64,000 nt of DNA from Acetispira formosa (nom. nud.) (GTDB lineage Bacteria > Desulfobacterota > Desulfarculia > Adiutricales > Adiutricaceae). A model generated the notes under the pieces. It saw only the letters and a list, made by a program, of their open reading frames with translations. It ran no database searches and was not told where the DNA came from. Of this stretch, positions 1 to 7,519 are shown one piece after another (position 1 is the first letter of the stretch; each line of letters opens with the position of its first letter). The translations under genes were made by a program, and so were the position numbers. Location: assembly GCA_023525915.1 (NCBI GenBank), contig CP026657.1, positions 806,001 to 870,000 on the forward strand, given 5' to 3'.

Positions 1-766
1 TGAAGCTGTCTCCGGCGGCTGTGGTATCCACGGCCGCCACCGCCGATGATACCGGCATATAAACGCTGGATGCGCCCGTCACAATCAGGGCCCCTTCACT
101 GCCCAGCGTCACCACCACCGTGCCTACGCCGCGCTCCAGAATCTTGCGGGCCGCTTTTTCCGCCTCGTCAATATTGGTCACCGGCATATCGGCCAGATGG
201 GCCAGTTCAATTTCATTGGGTTTGAGAATATCAATATTCCGATAAAGATCATCCGGCAGACGGGTGGCCGGGGCCGGGTCCAGGATGACCAGTTTTTTCA
301 TCTCCCTGGCCAGGGCGGCGGCCTGGGCCACGCTTTCAATGGGGATTTCCAGCTGCATGATCACCGCTTGGGCCTCCCCGATCATTTCGCGGCGGGACTG
401 AATGTAATCCGGGCTGGTATGGAGATTGGCCCCCGGCACCACAATGATATTGTTGTTGCCTGAATCCTCCACCCCTATTATGGCCAAACCGCTGGGCACC
501 TCCTCCAGCCGCTGCACCGCTTCGACCTCAACGCCCACCGAGGAGAGGTTTTCCAGCAATTTATCGCCGTGCTCATCCCGCCCGACCGAACCGAGCATGG
601 CCACCGAAGCTCCCAGCCGGCCGAGGGTGTAGGCCTGATTGGCGCCCTTCCCTCCCCCTACATAATGGAGACTGTCGCCCAGAATGGTTTCCCCCGGCAC
701 AGGTATGTGCGGCACGCGCACCACCTGATCCATATTCAAACTGCCGATGACCAAGAGTCGGCCCAT
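1..766 (-). CDS. rbsK: Ribokinase, 3' end outside the window
   Basis: PfkB-family ribokinase, which phosphorylates ribose to ribose 5-phosphate in the cytoplasm. About 255 codons are visible; the gene is cut by the window edge inside the catalytic region. Canonical marks are the first strand GSLNMD, the sugar-binding GGKGANQA at residues 38-45, a KPNE segment near residue 190 and the catalytic DTTAAGDSF right at the edge. An in-frame ATG at 775 exists, but the only Shine-Dalgarno-like GGGAG touches it, so ATG 766 with 9 nt spacing is preferred. It follows the ADP-ribosylglycohydrolase-family gene by 17 nt, so the two are almost certainly co-transcribed: one would release ribose, the other trap it. 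Confidence 0.93.
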   Translation of the reverse strand, partial: MGRLLVIGSLNMDQVVRVPHIPVPGETILGDSLHYVGGGKGANQAYTLGRLGASVAMLGSVGRDEHGDKLLENLSSVGVEVEAVQRLEEVPSGLAIIGVEDSGNNNIIVVPGANLHTSPDYIQSRREMIGEAQAVIMQLEIPIESVAQAAALAREMKKLVILDPAPATRLPDDLYRNIDILKPNEIELAHLADMPVTNIDEAEKAARKILERGVGTVVVTLGSEGALIVTGASSVYMPVSSAVAAVDTTAAGDSF

Positions 767-783
767 ATTATTCATCTCCCGTC

Positions 784-2172
784 TCAAATTTCATGGAAAG
801 CTTTGCGGACTGACTCAACCGTCAGATCAGCCAGAAAATCAATGGTGAACTCACGATAATCCCGCATGAAAGTCTTCACTGTGTTGTTCAGCGGTTTTAT
901 CCATTTTTCGTTTATAGGTTTATCCATTATGCCTAAAACAGTCAGTATCTGCCCGGCGTTGCAGTCGGTGTCGCGCCCGGCCTGGCAAATGATATTGATG
1001 GTGCGGTCGAAATCTCCTTCGCCATAATACAGGGCCACCACTTCGGCCGCCGCGTTGGGGTAGGCGTGAATCCAGTGATACTTTTTATAACGCTCTTCCA
1101 GTATGGCCCAGGTTTCCAGCCAGTCCGGGCGCTGGGCGCATTCATCCAGCGCCCCCTTGACCACCGCGAAGTATTCCGATTTGGCTGGGATCATGGAAAC
1201 GGCCCGCTCAACAACTTTACGAACGTCAGTCTCCACAAAAGCCAGGGAAGCCAGAAGCGCGTTGAAAACGCCGCCGAGGGCTCCGTTGTTGGCGTGGGAG
1301 ACGACGCTGTCGCGCCAGGCCAGTTCAGCCGCCAGGGCCGGATTGCCGGGCGCGGCCAGGCCGTGAACGGCCGTGCGCATTTGCGCGCCAATCCAATCAC
1401 TGAACCAGTTGCGCGCCCGGCCGCTCTCCGGCGGCATCACCCCGGCCCGGATATTCGTCAGGGCCGTCTCCTCAGCCGAATAACCATCGGGGATCAGGGC
1501 GGCCCAGGTCAGGGCAATGTCTTCGGAAGTGATGGCGTAACCGTGCTTTTTGAAACCATCGAGAAAAGCGATGGAATAGGTCAGGTCATCGTTGTAGGTT
1601 TCCGGCGCGCGAAGATAACCGTTGATATCGCCATAGGTCTTGATAATGTTGGCTGTCGTGTAACCTTCCATCTGAGTTCCGGCCGAAGAGCCAATCACCT
1701 GGGCCAGCCAGGCATTTTTGATCTTCGCCGGAAAATCACTATCCGCGGCCGGTGAATAGGCGGCCGGCCCGAAATCAACTTCAGCCTTAACGTCATCGAA
1801 TGAAAGATACTCTTTAAAGGTCCAATAAGCGCTTGAAGGATCTTTGGGAGCGCGGGACAGCGCAGCGTAGATCCGGGCCGTAACCACGTTCAGTCCCATG
1901 ACATCGTTTTCGCGAAGACAGCGAAAACCTTCAGGCAACAGGGCTTCCGCCTCACCGACGTCATAGCCGCGATTATCCATAGCCTGCACAGCCGCCACCA
2001 CCAACTGGCAGGGAGCCAGGGAACCCGGCACGCCGCTTATCCAGTCGCGGTGCAATTTTTTGTCAAAGGCGTGGCCCGCCTCCTCATATTTCAGCCAGTT
2101 TTCTTCGGTGTGCTCCGGCAGAACCGGCTCGGCCTTGGCCATGGTGTTGAATTCTATTTCCCAGGCTTTCAT
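784..2172 (-). CDS. ADP-ribosylglycohydrolase (DraG/ARH) family protein
   Basis: A 462-residue member of the DraG/ARH hydrolase fold, which cleaves N-glycosidic bonds to ribose using two Mg ions. Metal-binding signatures are visible: the GSSAGTQMEGY segment from residue 161, NDDLTYS at 194-200 and GRDTDCNAGQ at 399-408, matching the family's early acidic pair and late DTD motif. The first 150 residues are an extra N-terminal part that I do not recognise. It sits between a nucleoside-type ABC transporter and ribokinase, so the likely substrate is an imported nucleoside or ADP-ribose-like compound rather than a modified protein; this is inferred from context only. A 179 nt gap separates it from the permease gene upstream. 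Confidence 0.85.
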   Translation of the reverse strand: MKAWEIEFNTMAKAEPVLPEHTEENWLKYEEAGHAFDKKLHRDWISGVPGSLAPCQLVVAAVQAMDNRGYDVGEAEALLPEGFRCLRENDVMGLNVVTARIYAALSRAPKDPSSAYWTFKEYLSFDDVKAEVDFGPAAYSPAADSDFPAKIKNAWLAQVIGSSAGTQMEGYTTANIIKTYGDINGYLRAPETYNDDLTYSIAFLDGFKKHGYAITSEDIALTWAALIPDGYSAEETALTNIRAGVMPPESGRARNWFSDWIGAQMRTAVHGLAAPGNPALAAELAWRDSVVSHANNGALGGVFNALLASLAFVETDVRKVVERAVSMIPAKSEYFAVVKGALDECAQRPDWLETWAILEERYKKYHWIHAYPNAAAEVVALYYGEGDFDRTINIICQAGRDTDCNAGQILTVLGIMDKPINEKWIKPLNNTVKTFMRDYREFTIDFLADLTVESVRKAFHEI

Positions 2173-2351
2173 GATATGCCTTTCATTTTGCCGCGAATTT
2201 ATTTTCAGGATGAAACTTCCCTGTTCGGACGGCCGTCACCAACCGCCCGTGGAATGCATTTTTACTGGAGCACGGCCAACCCGCCGTGAACTGACGGCGG
2301 CCAGTGCGTGTCAGCCCTCACTAAAAGATTGGTTCTGTCATAAAAAGAACC

Positions 2352-3275
2352 CTAATCAGTCTGCTGGCGCCGCTCCTTCTTCTTTTCCCGATGATAGGAA
2401 TAAACGGCAATGGCCACGATGGTTACCAGATAAGGCAGAAGCTGCATGAGTTCAGGCGGCATGCTCATCAACTGGAGCCGCACCGACAGCGCGTCGGCCA
2501 CGCTGAACAGGAGCGTGGCCAGCAAAACGCCTCCCGGCACGCCCTGCCCCATGCTTTCGGCGGCCATGCCGATGAAGCCGCGCCCGGCAATCATGTTCTT
2601 GGAGAAGAATGAGACATAGCCCAGCGACATGAACGCCCCGCCCAATCCGGCCAGGGAACCGGCGATGAAAAGGGAGAGATATTTATACTTCATCACCGAC
2701 AACCCCACCGATTCGGCGGCATGGGGATTTTCGCCCACCGTGCGCATTCTGAGGCCGGAGCGGGTTTTATAGAGGAAGAAATGCAAGGCCGCCACCATGA
2801 TCAGGGAAACATAGGTCAGCACATTGTGGCCGGAGATAATGCGGCCGAGAGTCGGCATATCCTTCAGGACCGGAATATCAAGGCTCGGCAGCACCGGAGT
2901 GGCCAGGCTCTGGGTGGAGCCTTTCTCGCCGGTGAGGTAATAAATGATAAAAATGGTCAGGCCGCCGGCCAGGATGTTCAGGGCGATACCGGCCAGAACC
3001 GGATTGGCTTTTAGCGTCAGAGTCACATAGCCGAAGGTGAAGGAGAGAAAAACGCCGATGCACATGCCGAACATCAAGCCGCCAAAAGCGCTCTTGAACA
3101 TCCAGGCCCCCACGGCCCCAGCCAGGGCGCACATCAGCATGATGCCCTCGGTGGCAATGGAATCGATGCCGCCCTTGGTGAAGATCATGCAGGCCATTGA
3201 GGCAAACAGCAGGGGGGTCATCACCCTGATGGTGGAGAAAGCGAAAGCTACCAGATCAAAACCGATGCTATCCAT
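2352..3275 (-). CDS. Nucleoside-type ABC transporter permease (YufQ/NupQ-like)
   Basis: Inner-membrane permease of 307 residues in the BPD_transp_2 family (COG1079 type). It is very hydrophobic, with roughly eight membrane segments, and has the family's cytoplasmic loop with GLRMRTVGENPHAAESVGLS around residues 170-190, which contacts the ATPase. The C terminus is basic (HREKKKERRQQ). Its start overlaps the end of the preceding permease by 8 nt, showing translational coupling; the two permeases would form a heterodimeric channel. The gene order with a BMP-type binding protein is that of purine-nucleoside importers of the PnrABCDE and NupNOPQ type. The exact substrate cannot be read from sequence. 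Confidence 0.92.
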   Translation of the reverse strand: MDSIGFDLVAFAFSTIRVMTPLLFASMACMIFTKGGIDSIATEGIMLMCALAGAVGAWMFKSAFGGLMFGMCIGVFLSFTFGYVTLTLKANPVLAGIALNILAGGLTIFIIYYLTGEKGSTQSLATPVLPSLDIPVLKDMPTLGRIISGHNVLTYVSLIMVAALHFFLYKTRSGLRMRTVGENPHAAESVGLSVMKYKYLSLFIAGSLAGLGGAFMSLGYVSFFSKNMIAGRGFIGMAAESMGQGVPGGVLLATLLFSVADALSVRLQLMSMPPELMQLLPYLVTIVAIAVYSYHREKKKERRQQTD

Positions 3276-4338
3276 TGCTCAACGCCTCCTCTTCCCTGGC
3301 CTGTTTCACAACAAGCTTGCGCTGATAGCCTTTCAGAATGGCCTCAGCCGAAATCAGAACGATGACCACCGCCTGAATAATGGCCACAATTTCCGACGGC
3401 ACATCGGTCTGCCGGGCCATAATGTCCGCGCCGATGCGGATATAGGCCAGGAAAAAGGCCGACAGCGGCACATACTGCGGCTTGAACTGGGCCACAATGG
3501 CTATCAGCACCCCGTCCCAGCCATAGCCCGGCAGGCCTTGATACTGAAAGCGCTTGTACATGCCGAACATTTCCGTGGCCCCGCCGAGACCGGCCAGCAT
3601 GCCGCCGATCAACTGCGACATAATGATGATGCGGCCGACGTTGATACCGGCCGCTTCGGCCATGCGGCTGTTCTGGCCGATCATGGTCACCTTGTAACCG
3701 AACGCGGTTTTGTCCAGCAATATATAGACAAAAACCACCGAGACCAGGGCGATGATGGTGCCGGTATTGATGCGGGTGCCCGGAAGAATCCGCGACAGGA
3801 GCATATTTTCCGGGAAAGCGTAGGAGTAGTTGGCGTTCATGGCCGGGTCATGGAGGAAATTGATGACAATGTAAAGGCCCAGATAGAGCAGCACATAATT
3901 GAGCATAAGACTGGTGACCAGTTCATTGGCCTTGCATTTGACCTTGAGCGTGCCGGGAATGAGCGAGGCCAGGCCCCCGGCCGCCGCGCCGGCCAGCATG
4001 GCCACCATGAAATTGAGCCCGGCCGGCAGGTTAAGCATGACCGCGCTGGCCGTGGCCGCCACACAGGCGATGAAGAAGCCGCCCTCCATGGACAGGTTGA
4101 AAAGCCCGGCCCGGTAGAGCATGGTGACCGACAAACCCGTAAACATCAACGGAGTCATGGCCTCAATGACGTTGCCGAAGCGCCTGAGGGAGGTGAAGGG
4201 ACCGGCCAGCATGGAGTGAATGGCCTTCAAGGGCTCATTGCTGGCGAAAAAAATGATGATGAAAACCAGCACCAGCGATATGCCGATGGCCAAAGCTGTT
4301 TTCATTATTTCAAAGCGCACCCGGCTTTTATTGTCCAT
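3268..4338 (-). CDS. Nucleoside-type ABC transporter permease (YufP/NupP-like)
   Basis: The second, larger permease (356 residues, COG4603 type) with about ten hydrophobic segments. The coupling loop KVTMIGQNSRMAEAAGINV lies around residues 215-233, the equivalent of the loop in the shorter permease. The start overlaps the ATPase stop region by 11 nt and its end overlaps the next permease by 8 nt, so all three genes are translationally coupled. A FASNEPLKAI segment close to the N terminus follows the first membrane helix, as in other members of the family. It would act in the inner membrane as half of the channel of the nucleoside importer. Confidence 0.92.
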   Translation of the reverse strand: MDNKSRVRFEIMKTALAIGISLVLVFIIIFFASNEPLKAIHSMLAGPFTSLRRFGNVIEAMTPLMFTGLSVTMLYRAGLFNLSMEGGFFIACVAATASAVMLNLPAGLNFMVAMLAGAAAGGLASLIPGTLKVKCKANELVTSLMLNYVLLYLGLYIVINFLHDPAMNANYSYAFPENMLLSRILPGTRINTGTIIALVSVVFVYILLDKTAFGYKVTMIGQNSRMAEAAGINVGRIIIMSQLIGGMLAGLGGATEMFGMYKRFQYQGLPGYGWDGVLIAIVAQFKPQYVPLSAFFLAYIRIGADIMARQTDVPSEIVAIIQAVVIVLISAEAILKGYQRKLVVKQAREEEALSNG

Positions 4339-5869
4339 GGCCCAGCGCCTCCTGTTTCTTCAGGCCCAGCATGTAAAGACCCAGTTCCTCTTCCGTGACC
4401 TTTTTGGCGTCTTCAAAATAGGCCACCAGTTCACCCTCACACATCACCAGGATGCTGTCGGAAAGCTCCAGCACTTCGTTGAGGTCGGCTGAGACCAACA
4501 GAATGGCCTTGCCCGCGTCGCGCTTTTCCACAATCTTTTTCCAGATAAACTCATTAGCGCCAACGTCAATGCCGCGCGTAGGCTGGTTGGCTATCAGAAT
4601 TTCCGGGTCGGCCGAAAATTCGCGGGCCACAACCACTTTCTGCATGTTGCCGCCCGAGAGCATGCCCACGCTCTGGTTACGGCTTTTGCAGCGGATATTG
4701 AATTCCCTGATCAACTCATCCGACAGAGCCTCAATTTTCTTTGAACTTAAAAAAGCGCCGCTCTTCATCTCCGGCTGATCCACCCGGTCGGCAATGAGGT
4801 TTTGCCACACGCTTCCGTCAGAGGCCACGCCCAGGGTGATGCGGTCTTCCGGGATGTAGGAAATACCGAGGTCGCGTATCTCGCGGATGCTCTTGCCCAG
4901 AATGTTTTTCCCGTCCGCCAGCACTTCACCGGTGGCTCCACGGGTCAGGCCGAAAATGGTTTCCGCCAGATCGTTCTGGCCATTGCCCTCCACCCCGGCC
5001 ACGCCCATGATCTGGCCGCTCCTAAGGTCGAAATTCACGTTCTTCAGCATGGCCTTGCCAAAGCGATTAATATAGTTCAGATTGCGCACGCGGAGCTTGG
5101 GCGCGCCAAACTCAGCCGGTTTCTTGTCCTGCTTGAGGATAACGTCGCGCCCCACCATCAGGCGGGAAATATCTTCGGCCGTGGTGCCCTCCACCCCTAT
5201 GGTGCCCTCACTCCGTCCGGCCCGCATGATGGTAACCTTATCGCAAATCTGCATGACTTCGCGTATTTTATGGGAAATGAAAATAATGGTGTGATTATTT
5301 TTACGCAGCAGCAGAAGCTGCTCGAACAGCTCTTCAGTTTCCTGCGGCGTCAGAACGGCCGTGGGTTCATCCAGAATCAGAAGACGCGCCCCGCGCATCA
5401 GAACTTTTAATAACTCCACTTTCTGCTTCAGGCCCACTGAAATATCTTCCACCCTGGCCAGGGGGTTCACCCGCAAATTGTATTTCTCGCCCAGCTCACG
5501 CACCTGGCCGATAGCCGTTTCCGCGTCTATCATCGGCCCGCGCGTGGGCTCCATGCCCAGAATAATGTTTTCATAAACCCGCAGAGAGTCCACCAGCATG
5601 AAATGCTGATGCACCATGCCGATGCCGCTCTTGATGGCTTCGGCCGAACCGGCGTGGTCCAGCTTTTTGCCATCGAAAAAAATCTCGCCCTCGTCATATG
5701 ATTCAATGCCGAAGAGAATTTTCATGAGCGTGGATTTGCCCGCTCCGTTTTCGCCCATCAGGGCGTGAATCTCACCCTCCTCCACTGTGAAGCTGACATT
5801 CTTGTTGGCCATCACTCCATTGGGGTATATTTTGGTGATATCCTTCATCCTGAGAATTTCATTAGCCAT
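4328..5869 (-). CDS. Nucleoside/sugar-type ABC transporter ATPase with two nucleotide-binding domains
   Basis: A 513-residue tandem ATPase of the sugar/nucleoside importer class (COG3845). The first domain has Walker A GENGAGKST at 39-47, an ISVGLKQKVELL signature region and Walker B LLILDEPTAVLTP. The second has a degenerate Walker A (GVEGNGQNDLAE) but a good LSGGNMQK signature and Walker B-like ILIANQPTRGID. One degenerate second site is normal for this class. It powers import through the two coupled permeases. Translation begins at an ATG 12 nt downstream of an intra-operon terminator, so its mRNA level should be lower than that of the binding protein gene. Confidence 0.94.
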   Translation of the reverse strand: MANEILRMKDITKIYPNGVMANKNVSFTVEEGEIHALMGENGAGKSTLMKILFGIESYDEGEIFFDGKKLDHAGSAEAIKSGIGMVHQHFMLVDSLRVYENIILGMEPTRGPMIDAETAIGQVRELGEKYNLRVNPLARVEDISVGLKQKVELLKVLMRGARLLILDEPTAVLTPQETEELFEQLLLLRKNNHTIIFISHKIREVMQICDKVTIMRAGRSEGTIGVEGTTAEDISRLMVGRDVILKQDKKPAEFGAPKLRVRNLNYINRFGKAMLKNVNFDLRSGQIMGVAGVEGNGQNDLAETIFGLTRGATGEVLADGKNILGKSIREIRDLGISYIPEDRITLGVASDGSVWQNLIADRVDQPEMKSGAFLSSKKIEALSDELIREFNIRCKSRNQSVGMLSGGNMQKVVVAREFSADPEILIANQPTRGIDVGANEFIWKKIVEKRDAGKAILLVSADLNEVLELSDSILVMCEGELVAYFEDAKKVTEEELGLYMLGLKKQEALGHGQ

Positions 5870-5880
5870 CTGACCGCTCC

Positions 5881-5912
5881 AAAAAAGCCCCCGCCCTGAA
5901 AAAGGCGGGGGC
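5881..5912 (-). terminator. Intra-operon rho-independent terminator
   Basis: Reading the minus strand, a perfect 9 bp stem GCCCCCGCC/GGCGGGGGC with an 8 nt loop is followed directly by TTTTTT. It lies in the 57 nt between the binding-protein stop codon and the ATPase start. Partial read-through here would give more binding protein than membrane complex, a common arrangement in ABC importers. Confidence 0.88.
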
Positions 5913-5926
5913 GCATGGCTGAATGG

Positions 5927-6997
5927 TTACGGTTTAACGGAGTTGATAATGGCGTCGGTCACCTCAGTGGCGGTGCCGAGTGCGGAAGTAATGGCCACCT
6001 TGCCGGCCACCACGTCTTCACGGGCCAGTTCCACCTTCTCGCGGATTTCGGCGGGCACGTTCTTCTCATAATATTCATTATAAGCGATGCCCGCTCCGTC
6101 TTCCTTGATGCCCAGGGATTCGAAATCACCAAAGGGCAGCTTGCCTTCAGTGTAAAGCTGGCCGGCCCGCACCAGGCTCTTGTCCACGTTCTTCAAAACG
6201 GAGGTGAGGATGGTGTTGGCGGAAGCTTCATCAGTGCCCTTGAACAGCATGGACTGATCGGAATCAACGCCGATGATATACTTACCAAGTTCCTTGGCCG
6301 CCTCCACGCAGCCCAGACCGGCCTGCTCGGCGGCCGGGAAAACGATATCCGCGCCCTGCTGGAACTGGGCCATGGCCACTTCCTTGCCCTTGGCTGTATC
6401 ATCCCAGCTGCCGATATAGGAGACGATGACTTTGATTTCCGGCTCAACAGCTTTGGCCCCTTCGATATAGCCGACCAAAAAGTCGGTGATGACGGGGTGC
6501 TGCATACCGCCGATGAAGCCGATGACCTTTTCCTCATTGGCGCCCTCCATCTTGGAGGTGGTCACCAGAGCGGCCAAAGCGCCGGCCACATAAGAGCCCT
6601 CATTCTGCTTATAGCTAATGGCATAGACGTTGGGATACTTGCCCTTTTCGATCTCGGAATCATAAAGCACGAATTTCTGCTCCGGGAATTCCTTGGAAAC
6701 TTCCTGAACGGTTTCGATAGCATTCGAACCATTGGTGATGATCAGATCCCAGTCGCCGGACTCGGACAGATCCATGAAAGTGGGTTCCCACTTGGTTTGA
6801 TCGCGGCCGATCTCGATGACCTTGATGTTCCAGCCGGCGGCTTTCAGGCCCTGAACGCCGCGATTGGCCGAGTCGTTGAAGCTCTTATCGCCCAGCTGCC
6901 CGGTAACGACCAGCACGGCCGAAGGATCTTTAGCCCAGGCCACAGACCCAAAGGCCAGGCTCACGGCCAGAATTGTCAAGAGAACCAGCTTTTTCAT
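5927..6997 (-). CDS. BMP-family periplasmic nucleoside-binding protein (PnrA-like)
   Basis: The substrate-binding protein of the importer, 356 residues, BMP/PnrA family (Pfam Bmp). A Sec signal peptide (MKKLVLLTILAVSLAFG, cleavage after AWA near residue 22) exports it; no lipobox cysteine is present, so it should be soluble in the periplasm. Family marks include GDKSFNDSA after the first strand, IITNGSNAI, VIGFIGGMQHPVITDF and the DSDQSM segment that contacts ligand in this family. A strong AAGGAGGGGAAG precedes the ATG at 6997. It is the first gene of the operon, and the terminator just after it should make it the most abundant product. It probably binds a purine nucleoside or related riboside. 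Confidence 0.93.
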   Translation of the reverse strand: MKKLVLLTILAVSLAFGSVAWAKDPSAVLVVTGQLGDKSFNDSANRGVQGLKAAGWNIKVIEIGRDQTKWEPTFMDLSESGDWDLIITNGSNAIETVQEVSKEFPEQKFVLYDSEIEKGKYPNVYAISYKQNEGSYVAGALAALVTTSKMEGANEEKVIGFIGGMQHPVITDFLVGYIEGAKAVEPEIKVIVSYIGSWDDTAKGKEVAMAQFQQGADIVFPAAEQAGLGCVEAAKELGKYIIGVDSDQSMLFKGTDEASANTILTSVLKNVDKSLVRAGQLYTEGKLPFGDFESLGIKEDGAGIAYNEYYEKNVPAEIREKVELAREDVVAGKVAITSALGTATEVTDAIINSVKP

Positions 6998-7044
6998 CTT
7001 CCCCTCCTTAAATGGGACAAGTAGTATAGTGGTCAGGAGGCTGT

Positions 7045-7097
7045 TGAAGAGGGGGACTCTGCCCCACTACCCCGCAAGGGGTTCCCCCTTGACCCCG
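7045..7097. repeat. Dispersed G/C-rich palindromic repeat (CTCTGCCCC type)
   Basis: A patchwork of GGGGG/CCCC palindromes around CTCTGCCCC and CCGCAAGGGG upstream of the transporter operon. The same wording returns at 20944-21090, 23146-23170 and in the hairpin at 16985-17009, so this is a dispersed intergenic repeat of the host genome. It lies in the 5' untranslated or promoter region of the binding-protein gene. Confidence 0.55.
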
Positions 7098-7196
7098 AGC
7101 CAAATCCAGAGGAATTGGCTCATGTTTTCTGTGAGCGCTATAACTTGCATCATTCGCGCGCGGTCAATGTTGTAATTTCAGAACCGCATTGACCCG

Positions 7197-7418
7197 CCGG
7201 AAGCCGGGGATTGTTTTTGTCCCGTCTCCGTTCCGGGGGTCTTTAGTCACGGAGCCGGGACAAAAACAATCCCCGGCTTCCGGCTACATTTTGACCTATG
7301 CGCACTTTCCAGCCCTTAAGAAAGCCGACCAGGCAGCCGCCGGGAGAAATGTTTTTGCCCGGTTCCGTGACTAAAGACCCCCGGAACGGAACCGGGCAAA
7401 AACATTTCTCCCGGCGGC
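7197..7418. repeat. Paired long-hairpin repeat, locus 1 (units A and B)
   Basis: Two long, nearly perfect hairpins face each other. Unit A (7197-7283) has a stem of about 33 bp starting CCGGAAGCCGGGGATTG; unit B (7336-7418) has a stem starting GCCGCCGGGAGAAATG. Their loops are reverse complements of each other (GGGGGTCTTTAGTCA in A, TGACTAAAGACCCCC in B). The same pair occurs at 18439-18659 and 31900-32115, and unit B alone at 47952-48034. It fills the space between the binding-protein operon and the convergent LacI-ribokinase gene end. Confidence 0.9.
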
Positions 7419-7519
7419 GGTCATCCGCTTTACAGTCATTTGAATATTGACTGCGTACAGACGAAGGATGCTATCTTTCCCGGAAAGCATCCGTGAGTCC
7501 GGGGCTCCGCCCTGGCGGC

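Noticed and set aside
3037-4398. Long plus-strand frame of 453 codons
   Set aside because: It lies opposite two well-supported ABC permease genes and reads His/Gly/Gln-rich nonsense typical of the reverse strand of GC-rich membrane genes.
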